Assembly: GCA_905331475.1 (NCBI GenBank)
Contig: CAJNYU010000018.1
Coordinates: forward strand, 1 to 64,000
Length of the DNA: 64,000 nucleotides
Source of the DNA: Rotaria socialis
Taxonomy: Eukaryota > Rotifera > Eurotatoria > Philodinida > Philodinidae
Direction of reading: 5' to 3'
Under the pieces are notes generated by a model. The model was not told the origin of the DNA and did no database searches. It was given only the letters and a program-made list of their open reading frames with translations. Within the stretch, counting starts at the first letter, position 1. Each line of letters starts with the position of its first letter. The position numbers and the translations under genes were made by a program. Below, piece by piece: positions 50,868-63,979 of the stretch.

Positions 50868-53792
50868 AATAATTTGATCTTTTGATGAGATTTGTCACCA
50901 TTTTTGAGTAGAAATTATAAAACAGCTGGTGCATAGGATTATAACTGATTTCTTTTTCTTTTTCTTTTCTTCTTCTTTCTTAATCAAAACGAATGTATGA
51001 TGTACAATGGAAGATCTTTTTCTTTCTCATTAGAAAGGAAAAAATAGAATATTTGACATTGATTTTTTTTTCTCAGATCATACTCTACAAATATTTTTTT
51101 TTATCATAGAACGATAAAATGCTTTTTTTTATCCCAAGAAAAATGAACGAAACATTAGGGGGAAAATAAGAACGATGTTTTCTTTATAATGATAAAAGAA
51201 AGAAAAGATTATTTCAATGTTAGTAAGTAAATGACGACCTTCACTAGGACGTCTATAAATGAATCTCATATAAATCATTGACATAGTTTTTCTCTTTATT
51301 TGCTAAGATATTTAATCAGAAAATTTGATATATTTTATTTATGGAACAAAAATCTGTTTTTTATTTCAATGATTGTCTTAGTCGATTTGAATTTCTTTTT
51401 ATCGATGACATAATAACGTCCTTGAAGAGCTGGTGTACTCGTGCTTTTAACAAACGGCCTTGTTCGTTCTTCGTTTTTTTCTCATCGGCGCGTCATGCGC
51501 AAACAATTCTTGAGCTCAAGGCCAAGCGACGCGCCAGAGAATAACATCGATTCATGTTCAAGGTTGCAGATAAGAAATTCATACAAGATCTCATTTTTTC
51601 AAAATCTTCTTTCTTTTTTTTATTAAAATTAAGTAACAGAATTTCTTTTACTTACTTATTCGACGATGACTGAGTATAATTCGTTTTTTTCGGACTTGAT
51701 TACACAAATTAAAAACTTTGGACGAAAAATGTTGAATATCGATAAAATGATATGAAATAATATCTAATTACATTTATTAATCTAGAAAACAACGTGTCCA
51801 ATATGTGAATCCAAGAATAGTTTTTGAGATACAAAATTTTGCTTGACCTTGTCATTCAAGGCCAGCAAAGCTCGACAACAACTACATAGGACGTATGAGC
51901 GTCGTCACTGCTAGCGGCTCGCAGACGCCGACAGTCCTTGAACAAGAACGACAGCGGTGTTGGTGGTGGCAGTCAACGACAAAGAGGGAGAGAGGGAGAG
52001 AGAGACCGTCTTTTGGAGAAACAGCTTATTTTGCCTTTCTTCTCTCATTTTTTTTCTCTTTTCTATCAGCAGTGATGAAGGGAAAAGAAAAAAAGAAGCA
52101 AGGGGAAGGACTATATCGTTGCCTGACGCTCTATTTCTCTCTCTCTCTCTCTCTCTCTCATTCGGTATTGTCGTGTCGAGCTTGTTAGTGATGGTGACCA
52201 ATATAGTGAGAGTAAAGAAGAATGGGTAAAAAACCTTTTTCTGTCTGCTATAGTACACGGGTGTGTAGCGAGAAACGACCTTGGAATGCATAACGAGTGG
52301 CTGCCGAAGGTCTCTTTGTTTGACGCAAAGAATCGTTGTTGACGCCGTTGATGAGGATGATACTCGATTACTCTACTCTCTTTCTTCATTCACATAGTCT
52401 TTTTTTCTTTTCTCTTTCATTCTACCGATGTGTCGATGGATGAGAAAGAAGAATGAAAAGAGAACGATCATCTGACACACTTGCCGTGTACACGAAAAGC
52501 TTCTTCATTGCTGCGAGATCACCATTTATGGCTATACTACTACTACTATCATTTATTCAATACGAGTTTGAGCACTATTTGCTCTTTATTTCAATCACTA
52601 TGAGTGACAATGCCAAAGAAAGAAAGAAAGAAAAATATCATTTCAAATTATTCATCAATTTTATATTTAAGGCTCTCATTGAACTGTATATAAAATATAA
52701 AATAAGATCTGTAGAATATCAATCGATTATTGAAATATTAATTTTTTTTAGCAGGAAAACATCAATTAGTTAACGTCAACTCTTAATTGATAGTTGAAGA
52801 AGTATATGAATACTTTTGAGACTTGATGATATTCCTCGATCGTACTGCCTCCGAAATTTCGTTCTGAAAAAAATTAGCATTAAAATTTTAATTGTAAACT
52901 ACAAAATATTATTTTTATAAAAATTTCATCTAATTATATTCTACAATGTAAATATTTCCTCTGTTAAAAAGAATTGTGACCCTGATAAAGGCTCAGATAG
53001 AAACTTTTGATTTCTACATAGCAACGTATAATATGTTCAAACTTTAAACCAAAGGTTGTAGCAACACCGATTTTTCAAAGCATTGCGTACTTATTTCCAG
53101 ACTAGTTCAATAATAATTTCATGTAGAAGCAACTTTTTAGATGAAAAAATTTCGTTTTGCAGTTAATATGAAGTAATTTTTGAAGTTAGTCAAAAGATTT
53201 TGATCAACATGATCTAACAATACCTGCTCTCTATAATTCACTAATGCACACAACATCGAGTCACTTATTCGTATTTTCAATGAATTGATTGGTTTAGCTT
53301 AGGTTTTGTCGGAAGAATAAAAATCAAATTATAAGTTAAAATTTTTTCTCTTATTTAATTTTCATAATATTTATAAATGTCAATTATTCACATTTTTCAT
53401 CAATGAATAGAGATAGTACTCTTCATTCAATTTTGATGAATAATCAGAAATATAATTTGAAAGTTCTGCCAATTATTAAATAATCGAAAAATAAAAAAGG
53501 TTTATTTTTAGAAAACAAAAAATAATTAGCTTAATGTAGCAACTTAAAAAATTCTTAAATGATTGTGCTCCATACGATTCTATGCCTCCTATGAGAATTC
53601 TTTGAAAGCTTGAAATATTGAATACATTTTAGGATTTATCCATAATTGTTATTAAAGTAAAATCCAACACAAAAAATGTTTTTTTAAACATACCATAGAG
53701 ACAAAAATGTTTTTATTGGGAAAGAAATCATTGTTAAAAACAATATACAATAAAGTAAAACTCTCTTATTTATTTTTGGTTTGTTCAATAGA
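50868..53792. other. FOXO upstream region; G+C-richer and low-complexity, no supported gene
   Basis: Region 51880-52330 is clearly richer in G+C and CpG than the rest, with a CT run at about 52138-52160 and GA runs on either side. This looks like a promoter or first-exon area for FOXO. Overlapping open frames on both strands at 51895-52389 are made by those runs and are not called. 52.5-53.8 kb shows nothing. Confidence 0.45.
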
Positions 53793-54745
53793 TTATCCAC
53801 TAGTTTCTCCTGTTGAACGCTGTCGAATTATATTTGATTGTGTAAATAGTTGATATTCTTGATGAAGCTTTTTCGGAAGAATATTTACGTTGATTTTTCG
53901 TTGTGCAAGTAAAAATAAACATAATGTTCTTAATGTTGGAGCTAGAAAACAAGATATTATTGGCGAATATTAAACTGATAAATCTATACATACTAAAATC
54001 CAATACATAGAGATCACTTTGATCATAAAGTATTGTTCTACGAGCATCAACATCTTGCATTTCATGTGAATGGTTTGCAAACGTTGATGTTGATATTGGG
54101 CTTGTTCCGCCAAACATATACATTCGATCATCAATCACAAGACAACATTGTCGTCGACGAGGAACAGGATTTGAAATACCATGAGGTTTTATACGACGCC
54201 ATAATAATGTTAGTGGATTAAATTCATATAAACCATTAAAATGTAAACCCATTACATTATTATAACCACTAAACATATACAATTTTCCATGATGAACAAC
54301 TAGAATATTACATTTAAAATAATCAAAAAAATATAATATATCGAAAAATGAAAACAAACAAGCTGAATGTGATCTTCTTCCACATGGTATTTCTCTATTT
54401 GCTGTAATCAATGACCATGAAGCATCGTCGGGATTAAAAACATAGAGACGATCATCATAAATATTTTGTGTTGTTTGTTGAGGTCCAATACGATCAAATC
54501 GTCCACCGAAAACATACATTTGACCATCTAATTATGTCGCTGAATGAAAATCATGCCATTGAGGAACAACATCGCTGATCTTTAATCAAATAGTTTTATG
54601 ATTAAAAAAATTAAAGAGTATATTCATAGAATTTAGATGATGTTCAAATCCGCCAAATGAATGCAGAATGATCATTTTTTCCACCGCATAAATAAAATCT
54701 TCTTTTATAAACAACAATTGTATATTCATAGGTTGAAAATGGTGG
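53793..54745 (-). pseudogene. KLHDC3: KLHDC3-like kelch protein, intact 3' part, degraded 5' part
   Basis: The good part has exons from about 54590 to 54360, 54299-53994 and 53941-53793. It matches the last kelch repeats of KLHDC3, a substrate receptor of Cullin-2 ubiquitin ligases that reads C-terminal degrons. Landmarks are MYVFGGRFDRIGP, CGRRSHSA, LYMFSGYNN, PRRRQCCLVIDDRMYMFGGT and DLYVLDF followed by PTLRTLC. Introns of about 52-60 nt join in phase. Immediately before the MYVFGG strand, a TAA (54534-54532) interrupts the expected FHSAT-x-LDGQMYVFGG. Further upstream, an island around 54660-54745 still reads YTIVVYKRRFYLCGGKNDHSA, matching an earlier kelch repeat. The repeat between the two is missing and the N-terminus cannot be found. 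The gene is therefore probably dead here. Confidence 0.75.
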
Positions 54746-57425
54746 TTTGTTATATTGTGAATGATTTATTTGAAGTTTTGGTTATAAACACCGTCTTAAT
54801 GTTTTTGAAGAGAGAGCATCGAATAAGTCCTTAAATATATTTACGAATTAAATTATCTGCCAGTTTTTTTTCAATTCAATTTCAATTCGAGTTAAAAATT
54901 CATGTGAAGAAGTACCACAAATACGTACTTTTATATTGAAATATTTCTCCATAGCATATTCAATAGATTCATTCAAGCAGAAATACTTTTTTTCATTCTG
55001 CTAAAACATTTTCTCATTTTTGGAGAAATGAGTAGATATTTAAAGGAATCTGCTATCGATTTATAATATAAAATAAAGAGAACTAAATAAATATTTTAAT
55101 ATGAACTACATTTTGAAAAATGTTTAAAACTTCTTTTTTGTTTTTAATTGACTGGCTGAGTCAAAATTTTAATCGAGTATCCACGTATAGTGTTGAAAAA
55201 AATTCAATTTTTTATGATTTACATCTTGTTTGATAGAGCAATATGAACACACTAGAATACATTATGGCTTATTGGTTTACTGGTAGCATATAGATCTTTG
55301 TGAACACTTCTGCAAAAAAAAGAACATTTTTATCTAACAACTTATTATTTTTGTTTAAGTCTTTCAAAATTCTCTTTCAATATTTGGCAGTGATGAGCAT
55401 GGCTACTATGGATCAATAAATATACTAAGAAAATGCAACGCCTGAGCAAAAGAAAAATATAATAATTGATGACAAATTATGCAAAGCTTTTATATGAAAT
55501 GATGGAGAAAAGCTTGCAATCTTTAAACTTATTTTGCATTTTTCTCACATACGAACATTTCATTAAATAGCTCTTAGTGAAGTTCTGCATAAACTTCAAA
55601 ATGAAGTCAAGTATCAATTCTTGCTGATGGTGATATTACATTGACAGCAACAATCTGAATGCCTAAAGGTTAGAAAAAGAATTCTCTTGTTGTGTTAAGT
55701 TTTATGTAAACTATTTTTTTATCTTAGATAAAAGTCTTCAAATAATAAATGAAGAAAAATTTGCAACTATTTCAGCATATTTACCATGCAGAAAATCGTA
55801 TTCGATTTTGTTTAAATAGATTAACAATAGAATTAAAACGTCGTTATATCTAAGAAATCTTCGAACGATTTGAAAGTTTGCCAAGAACTTGCAATAAAAG
55901 AATTATGAAGCAGTTCAATTGGTCGCTTACGTATGTTTGATGAACTTAATGCAATAATAACATTAAAAGTATGTCGGTTGTTAAAATATTTTTAATAATT
56001 CTTTTTTAAAGCGTAAATAAGGATAATAGTTCTATTGAATATCTCGATGCCTAATACCGGTTCGAAACGCCTATAAGCATATCTATCAAATAAAAATAAT
56101 GATCCTCAGACAGCTGGAGTAAAAATAAAAAGAAGCGTAACAAATTACTTTCAAGTTCAATCATCAATTACAGTTGATATACAAATTAAATCTCTAATGT
56201 TTACTGAACAATCATCGGCAACATTGTAAATAATTCCTTAATTGAATGCTTATAATGAACATCAATCGTTTTTTGACAAAAATTGGAACTTCACATTTCC
56301 ACGATAGCACAAGTAAATGTTTTTTTTATTAAATTCAATTTTATTGTATTAGTATTTATGATTCAGAAAAAGTTCACTATATTTGAACCAAGTTTAAACT
56401 ATAAAATGTAAATCGATTATGATTCTTTTCAATAATTAAACGATTTTTTTAAACTTAAAATTTTAAATTAAACAATAAAAACTTATTTGTTCGATAGAAA
56501 TTCTATCTCTTTCTAATTATATATAAGAAAGATTTGAAGAAATTACTCATGTCAAACACATTATATGCTAATCCGACGGAAAGACAAATGTTTTACGCAG
56601 TAGTTTTTTGCAGTGCAATAATAGATTGTCTACAAAAGAAAACAGAGGGTACTATTGACTTCAATATAAAGTTCTACAAGAAACTAAAATGGAGAAAGAA
56701 CTTGTAAAAACATGCAGATTAATATACAAGCATACAAAAACCATTATTAACCGAATAACTAGGACACCAGTTTAGATAAATATATCTTTCTTAGCGTATA
56801 CCGTATCGTCTTTATAGATTTCAGAGACGATTCATCTAATCAGTAGAAAAAAATTCAATTATATATTAGATATTTAATAGATATCTATCGGAAATGTACC
56901 AAACTAAAAATATAGTTATGTTTCTACTACTTATGGGAATAATTATTCACATAGATAAGAGATATTGAATGATGACCTCTATTTTCTTATTAAATTTACT
57001 AAATCTTTTTGTGAATTACGCCTTCAAGGCTATCCCAATAACAGCCAAAGCTATAGTAAAAATTTAAAGATTTAATAGAACTATTCTGTAGTTCGACCTG
57101 ATTATTTAAGCATATGTAGGTGCAGATACAAATACTGATTCAGAAAACGTTTTGCTTTTAATACCTATAAGAAAACAAATCCTCGAATCTTGACTTTAAC
57201 ATTGCCTGAGTATGATTCAACTATTGTATGTAAATTTCCAAATAATAAATCAGAATGAAGCACTCTCAAAATCTACTTAAAAATACAGCAGACAAACAAC
57301 AACAATGATTAATGAATATCTATCATAATTAAATGAAATTAAGAAAAAAAGCTTTTGAATAGTGATTTTTTTAATTTTCTTGTCAAACGATTCACTTGAG
57401 AAAGAAAAGTGAATGCAGGAAAAAA
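54746..57425. other. A+T-rich stretch without supported gene
   Basis: About 2.7 kb with many stops in all frames. A few short pieces between 55380 and 56250 read like fragments of coding sequence, but they have no recognisable domain and no joining splice signals, so I leave them undefined. They could include remains of the 5' part of the kelch gene or an old insertion. Confidence 0.45.
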
Positions 57426-57862
57426 TTACATTTTGGAATTTTTTTCTAAATATTCTACATATAAGGACTTAATTTTTGCCTTCAATTCATTGTTATTAAT
57501 TTTTTCGTCGATAAAATCAGCAATGGCACTATTTGTTTTCGACGACAGTGCATTCGACAATTTATAATATTGAATACCTTTTGTTTCCCGTTGATCCTAG
57601 AACAATGTATAAAACGTCAATTGGTGAATATCGCAAACGGATACTTCTATACTTATTAACTCAGGCAAGACGGAGTAATTTTTCCTAGAAATGGATCTCT
57701 CTAGTAGAGCACTTCAATATTTTGAGCAATGAAATTTTGTTTATTTTTCCATAGCTGTGATCTTATTGATCCTTTTAGCGCAAGTGTGGGGAAAATCATA
57801 AAGAAGAATAACAGAGAGAAACAGAACAAAAGAAAAATAAGAAAAATTTTAATTCTCAACAT
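57426..57862 (-). CDS. Possible small secreted protein, two exons
   Basis: Exon 57862-57713 starts MLRIKIFLIFLLFCFSLLFF, a strong signal peptide, and continues KGSIRSQLWKNKQNFIAQNIE. A GTGCTC donor and a TTCTAG acceptor join it in phase to 57596-57426. That exon reads DQRETKGIQYYKLSNALSSK onward and ends EYLEKNSKM before TAA. The total is 106 aa, with a mature part of about 70 charged, helical residues. The donor is weak and the family unknown; both exons are open over more than 45 codons in a stop-rich area. A chance reading cannot be excluded. Confidence 0.4.
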
Positions 57863-60800
57863 TTCAAAAATCCCTTCTTAAAATTGTCTTTTTTTTTCAG
57901 TAGATTGATATGACATCTAGAAACAAAGAAAACTCTTACAGAGGATGTTGATAGTGAAAGATCTTCAGCCATTATTTTCGCTCTTTATTTTATATTCCGC
58001 GTGGAGATTTGAATCAACGCTTTCAAGAAGATGCAATAAAATCAATGGAAAAACACTTTTACTATAATTCAACGCTGCTGGTAAATGACAACTAACAATC
58101 GTTGTTCACAATGCTTTGCTACGATATTCATTGTTTCTTTCTTTGTTTCCTTCTCTTCATTCTGTTGAGCAGAACATAACATCATTTTGATTCTCACTTC
58201 GATTGCTATTGGTCAATCTCCGCGTCGTTCAATGTTGCTGACCTTTTTTTATTCTTTTCTTCCTTATTTTTTTCTTGAGTTACTCATCTGTTGCAGCCTA
58301 ATAAGTATAACCATTATGTTTTTTCCTATGTTCTATGATAAATTAGGTAATAGACTTCAGGAAATAAAAACAAATGAACATATTGGAACGACGCAATCCG
58401 GACTTCATACCTGGATTAAAAACGGCCAGATTCTGGCTACGTATCTAGATCGGAAACTATTCATATTCCTTCGTTTCCCATCGTCAAAATGAAACGATCG
58501 GAAAAGTACTTCGGAATCCTGCAGTAAATGGAAACCATAGGAAACATTGTACGGAATCCTGTTGTAAACGGAAACCGTATCCGCTTATCGGTTCCGGAAC
58601 CAAGAGTTAGCGGGAAATACCCTGGAAACGGAGACCGGAAAACGCTTTGGAATACTGCTTCCGGAATTCGATGGAAAATCGCCGGATCAGACTGTTTCCC
58701 ACCGTACGTATTTGACCTGGGCTAATACCGTATTGGTATGATAACATCCCTAACCAAATCTAAATCCAATTCCTGTCAACTCCAGTCAAATCCAGGAATT
58801 GGATTTGGTGCACCCCTAGACCTGAGTACAGGAGAGAGATAGACGAGAGACAGGAAAGATATATTATAACAACGGAAAGAGAACATAAGGAGGAAGAAGG
58901 AGAATCATCGAAGCGTGCCATCGATATCGACACACTCCTCTAATCAGAGACGTTTGATGGAATTGATACATGAATAATCTCAGAAAAAAAGAGAATACTG
59001 ATTAATCCGCGATCAACCACTCTGATTTTTAGCGATTACAATTGATCGATTTTCTTTTAAAAATCACGATAAAATCCGATTCTATCGGCGATTATTCACA
59101 ATAATTCGATTTATCGCGATTTTACGTTCATTTTTCTGAAAATCACCAAAATCAGGACGATTTTCACGACATGGGAAGCTTTTTAGATTCTTATGTGTCA
59201 TTTTTGACGATTAGTATCAGGAATGTTCAATAGACAATGCAACACGCATTGAACTAGAGTTTTGAAAATAATTTTGTTCTTTAAAATCCTCCTAAGGAAA
59301 AAAAGAAAAGAAGTTCAAGTTATTTTCTTTTGTAAATAATTATTTCAGATTGCCAGAGACAGTTTTTGACGGAACACAAGTATGTTATTTTATGACAAGG
59401 GTTTCACCAGATTGATCAAATTGACTTCTAGGAAGAAAAGTAAGAGTTACTTGAAGATTGTTTGTCTACATGTCATCACGATCGGAGGAAGAAATTGTTG
59501 TTGAATATCGACGGTTACATTATTCTATACATGATGCTTTATATGTTTTATCGTAATAAACGGGAATTTTCTTTGAGCTAAATCATTTGATAAAGTTTTA
59601 TCCTTCTTTATAATTGGATATACAAAATGATCTTGATGATTGGCAGCTTAGTCAATCGTACGTGTCATCGCTCGTTTATATATTTACTATCGTATAGGTT
59701 GTATTATTTTTTTTACAAACTATTTACAACGAAAGTTGCAACAATATTGCTAGATAGCCAAAAATCTTCGATCAAATAAATAGTATAAAATTATTTCTAA
59801 ATGAAATGGTTTATTGAAGAATTAAGAATTTCTATTGACTACTTGATAAAAATTATTCATTTTTACAGAAATACGTCGAAGATTTAGTGTAGACATTCGA
59901 ATTTTGTTTTCAAAATATACTTATAGTGTCCAAGTAACAAACAATATTGGGCTCACCTAATTTCTATGGTCATATGAGACCTACGTTCGCACTACACTTA
60001 GAGAAATGAAGAAAGAAAGAGTAAAATAGTAGTATTCATGAGTACAGTCGAGATAAATAGATTTAAATATATTTTTCAATCATTACAGCCTTTAGAAAAC
60101 TAAGTCATATAGGTAGGTGAAATATATCGAAACATGTAGAATGTTTGTCTAATATGCTAAAATGAGTCTGTTATGATTGTCGAACAAAAACTAGATATAG
60201 AAGGAGCCAATGTTTTTTTTCTGTCATATGCCAATCTTATTAAAAGACAGCTCCCGTTATAATATTGAGCCGACTAGAAAAAAAGTTTTCTCAAGAAAAA
60301 TTCTAGCATTTTTCTAGATTACTCTTTATAAACTGAAAGAAAAAACATTGTTAAATAGTAGCTCACATTAATCGTTCATATTTTCTGTGTTAGACGATTT
60401 TCAATAAAACGTAAATAGAATCATTTGTTGTAATTTCGATTTCTATATGATTCTCACATTCGACGAGAATAGAATCAATTTGATTCTATTTGATTGCGAT
60501 CATTACCTATAAACATTTTATAGTAGTCAAGCGAATTTTTTCATAATGTTTTTCTCTTTTATTAGTCTATTTATTATTGATTATTCTACAAGAATAGAAG
60601 ATGTTTTTTCTTTTGATATTGCCTCTCGTTTTGAATAGAGTTTACAGTATCTATACTATTTTCTACTATCTTCTAATTATTATGAGGCAATACTCTTCAC
60701 TCTTGATTCTTCAGAAGATAGAAAACTTCAAGAGCAAAGACCAATGAACAACTCATATCATCATGATAATGATCGCTAAACTAGCTATTATATTTTGTTC

Positions 60801-62296
60801 AAAAACTCATTAGATAGTGTTTAGTTGTGCTTAACTACGATAAAAGCCAGCTGTGATTTTATTTTAATTTTTATTCGATGAATGCAGTTCTATATGTAAG
60901 TTTGAATGTTTTGTTCTTCCACTTAGAGAATGTCACTAATCAAAAGCGACATGTGTCGATTAATAAATGCCTAGTATATGATGTTTTGTTCAAGTGGAAT
61001 AAAAGATACAGAAAACTGTTAAAGTGATCAATAAAACTGTTGACTAAAGAGAAGCATAAAATTTGTTAATCAGTGTCTATTTCGTGGAAAGAATCACGCT
61101 CAAACAAAAAACAAAACTTGATCTCTCGTCTAGTTTAAATATCAATCAATTCTATCGATGTTAATTCATTTTATTGATGATAATTCTTTTAAAATATATT
61201 CCGTTATTAAGGATATTTAAGCGATGAGTTAAATCCAAATTCAATTTCTTTTTTTTTGTTTATTTGCAGATAATTTTATAAAATAAAATGATAGCACAGT
61301 TGCTTTGAGATTGTTCTATAAGTTTAGTATGTATAACTAATCTATTGGTATATGTTATCGTTAATCAATCTGTTTTGTCTTTAAATAAAAATATGAGTGA
61401 GAATATTTTGTCAGTTTTTTTTGTTGTAGAAAATATTTTCTATCATAATCATAATAATAATTTATATTCATTTAAAAAGAATAATCGGAATAGTTACTTT
61501 TTCTTTTGTTTTATCTCCATTTTTTAATTAATTATAAAAAATATTCAACGAGAAAGAAGTTGAATTAATATATTAGTGTTTTTTTTTCTTTCATTTCATA
61601 TTAATTATTCTTTGTCTATCATTATTTTTGAGAAATTAATTAAATATAGACTTCAAAACAAAAAAGAAAGGTTTTAATTAGACAGTTACTTGTTAAGAAA
61701 AAATATTTCTTATATTTGTGGTTTCATTGTTCTTTTTGTTCTTTGTAATAAATATGTTTCTCTTCTGTCTTTCATTTTCTTTTGTTTTCTCTGTTTTTTC
61801 TTATTATGCAGAAGTAAGAAATAGATGGTCATTCGAACCATGTTTTCTTGCTATTATTTTGTCAATGAGAATAATTTCTGATACGGAAGATGTGGGATGT
61901 GACATCTTATTTATCGCGTTCCATTCATATATTCTTTAGTTGCGATACTAGAACCAGAGAAATATATATATTTGTATTCGTTCCTCGTCAAATGTGTTCG
62001 ATAGTATACATTCGGTTCGTTGTATGCAATTATCCTATGTCGAATATCGAATAAGATTAAACCTTATTTGTCTGTTATTAAATTGGAACTCCATATAGCA
62101 TGATCTATTTTTGTAATTGAGAAAAGTTAACAAAAAAAAAACAAAGAAAATCTTTTGCCAAAAAATAGGTAAGTACAAAGCATTGAATTGAAATAGAAAA
62201 GTTAAAGATTTAATTAATCTCAGAATTGAATAGGTTTTTCAGAATGAAAAAAACAATTAAATTTTCTAGATTTAGTATTCATTACTTAAATTCAAA
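57863..62296. other. 4.4-kb intergenic region with repeats
   Basis: No supported gene. A G+C-richer island at 58500-58730 includes a short tandem repeat. 58770-58815 holds an inverted pair around AATCCAATTCC and GGAATTGGATTT. 58990-59165 is a degenerate repeat of CGATT/AATCG words. The rest up to the GPCR is A+T rich and featureless. Open frames at 58187-58725 cross the island and are not called. Confidence 0.5.
58500..58690. repeat. Degenerate tandem repeat, about 40-bp unit, G+C-rich
   Basis: CGGAATCCTGCAGTAAATGG at 58512 and CGGAATCCTGTTGTAAACGG at 58552 are two adjacent units. They are followed by diverged words such as GGAAACCGTATCCG, CCGGAACC, GGAAACGGAGACCGG and GGAATACTGCTTCCGG. It recalls the island at 41480-41660 in composition but uses different words. 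Confidence 0.65.
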
Positions 62297-63979
62297 ATGA
62301 CATCTGATAATGATATATATCGTTGGTATGCAGATGTAATTGTTTATCGAGGATTTGGTCCATTAATAGCTTGTTTGGGTACGGTTGGTGGAATATTGTC
62401 TCTATTTGTTTTTCGTCGAAAATCGTTAAGAAAAAAATCTTGTTCAATTTATTTTTTTTACTTGGCATTAGCTGATCTTTTATGTATGATTTGTTGGCTT
62501 GTACATTTTGTTTTACCGACATATAATATTCATATTCTTACTTTGTCGAATTTTTTCTGCAAAATATTTGTATTTGCCATGTATTTTGCTTTTGACTTAG
62601 CAAATTACATTCTTACTGTATGGTAAGTTGTTATTTTTTTTAATTCAATTTTGTTTATATTGTAAATTAGAAAGTACTACATTCGTAACGGCATATAAGT
62701 CATAATTTACAATATCTATTTTGTATAATCGAGCGGACAATTACTTCATACGCTTCTCGTTATAAGTATCGAGCTTCTTGACACTCATTTAGATATGAAT
62801 TGATGTATAATGAGAAGAAGAAAAAGAAAAAGAAAACGTTAACTATCATAGTGTGGCGATGGGAAGCAGGAAATATGTATGAGATCGGTTATGTTAGGAA
62901 AACATCAATTTAGAAAGATTAATATCTTGCTGCTGCATTCATAAACAATGTGTAGAAGGCAAATAACATTTCATAGCAAACTATTTTCGTATATAGTCAA
63001 TGTTTTGGTACATACGGTTTATAGGATTGTAAACAATCATACATCGTAGTGTCCTGATAAATCCTGAGGGGGACGTCCTTAACAAATAATTTTTTCGCTG
63101 GAATCTTGACAAGCGCTGCCATGTATGTAAACAATATATAATAGAAATATAAGATCCATCTATAAATCTATTTATGATACAATGAAATAAAAAAAGCGAC
63201 ATAGATTATTTAGTTTTCGATCTGAAGTTTTAAAAATTTACAACTAACGATGCGCAATAGTATTTGAACTGTATTTTAAGTTTGATTTAAAAGAAAAATT
63301 GATCTAGATAAGATCTTTTTAATTAGATTTTTTGTTTTTGACAAAAAATCTTATTGATAGTTACGAAATTCCTTATTTGTTTTTATTTGGATGAAATTAT
63401 GTTGTCATAAACTCATTTAGTTCGATCGATCGTGCGATCAGTGTATTATGTCCAATTCAAAGTCGTAAATTTTGTCGTGAACGAACAGCATATATAATAA
63501 CATTTATATTAGTCATAATTCATACAATATTAAATAGTCATTTGTTATATGGTTTTGTTGTTTTATCAGCAAGAACAATATCGACTCCTCCCATTCGAAT
63601 ATGTCACCATCGTGTTGATTCTGAAACGTATCGAAATTTTTTTTCTATGTATGATTCATACGTTGATGTTATTAAAACAAATGCTATTCCATTTATAATT
63701 ATGTTTGTATGTAATGTAATAATAATAATACGTGTATGTCGATCAAAATCATTAATGAAATTCAATGGGAAAAATCGTTGTAGAAAAGCTAAAAAAAGAG
63801 TTGAAAAAGATCGCCAATTAACATTGATGTTACTTGGTTCAGCTATTGCATTTCTTGTTTTAACATTACCAACCGAAATAAACGATATTATCCGATCACA
63901 TTCACAAGAAAAAGTTGTTACAGAAAAGGCATATCTTCTATCTGCAGTACTTCTTTCACTTGCACATCTGAATTATGCC
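62297..63979 (+). CDS. Rhodopsin-class GPCR, cut by the window edge
   Basis: Exons 62297-62622 and 63421-63979 join in phase over a 798-nt intron and give 295 aa through the start of TM7. Seven-helix landmarks: TM1 GPLIACLGTVGGILSLFVF, and TM2 with LALADLL, the conserved Asp that binds sodium. The TM3 Cys lies in FFCKIFVF, followed by SIDRAIS at the usual DRY place (Ala instead of Tyr). TM5 is IPFIIMFVCNVIIIIRVCR. After a basic loop, TM6 starts RQLTLMLLGSAIAFLVLTLP with the Pro kink, and TM7 begins with LAHLNYA. The open frame runs to a TGA at 63998, but GTAAGA at 63980 is a good donor and TM7 is unfinished. The last exon therefore lies beyond the window. It is probably a peptide-receptor-like orphan of the type abundant in bdelloids; the ligand is unknown. 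Confidence 0.88.

Noticed and set aside
51895-52389. Four overlapping frames near the FOXO upstream region
   Set aside because: They read CT/GA runs in several frames on both strands; composition artefact.
55380-56250. Scattered coding-like fragments
   Set aside because: No two pieces join in frame or show a nameable family; not enough to call a gene or element.
58187-58725. Two plus-strand frames near the G+C-rich island
   Set aside because: The first is a hydrophobic run without context and both end in repeat sequence.
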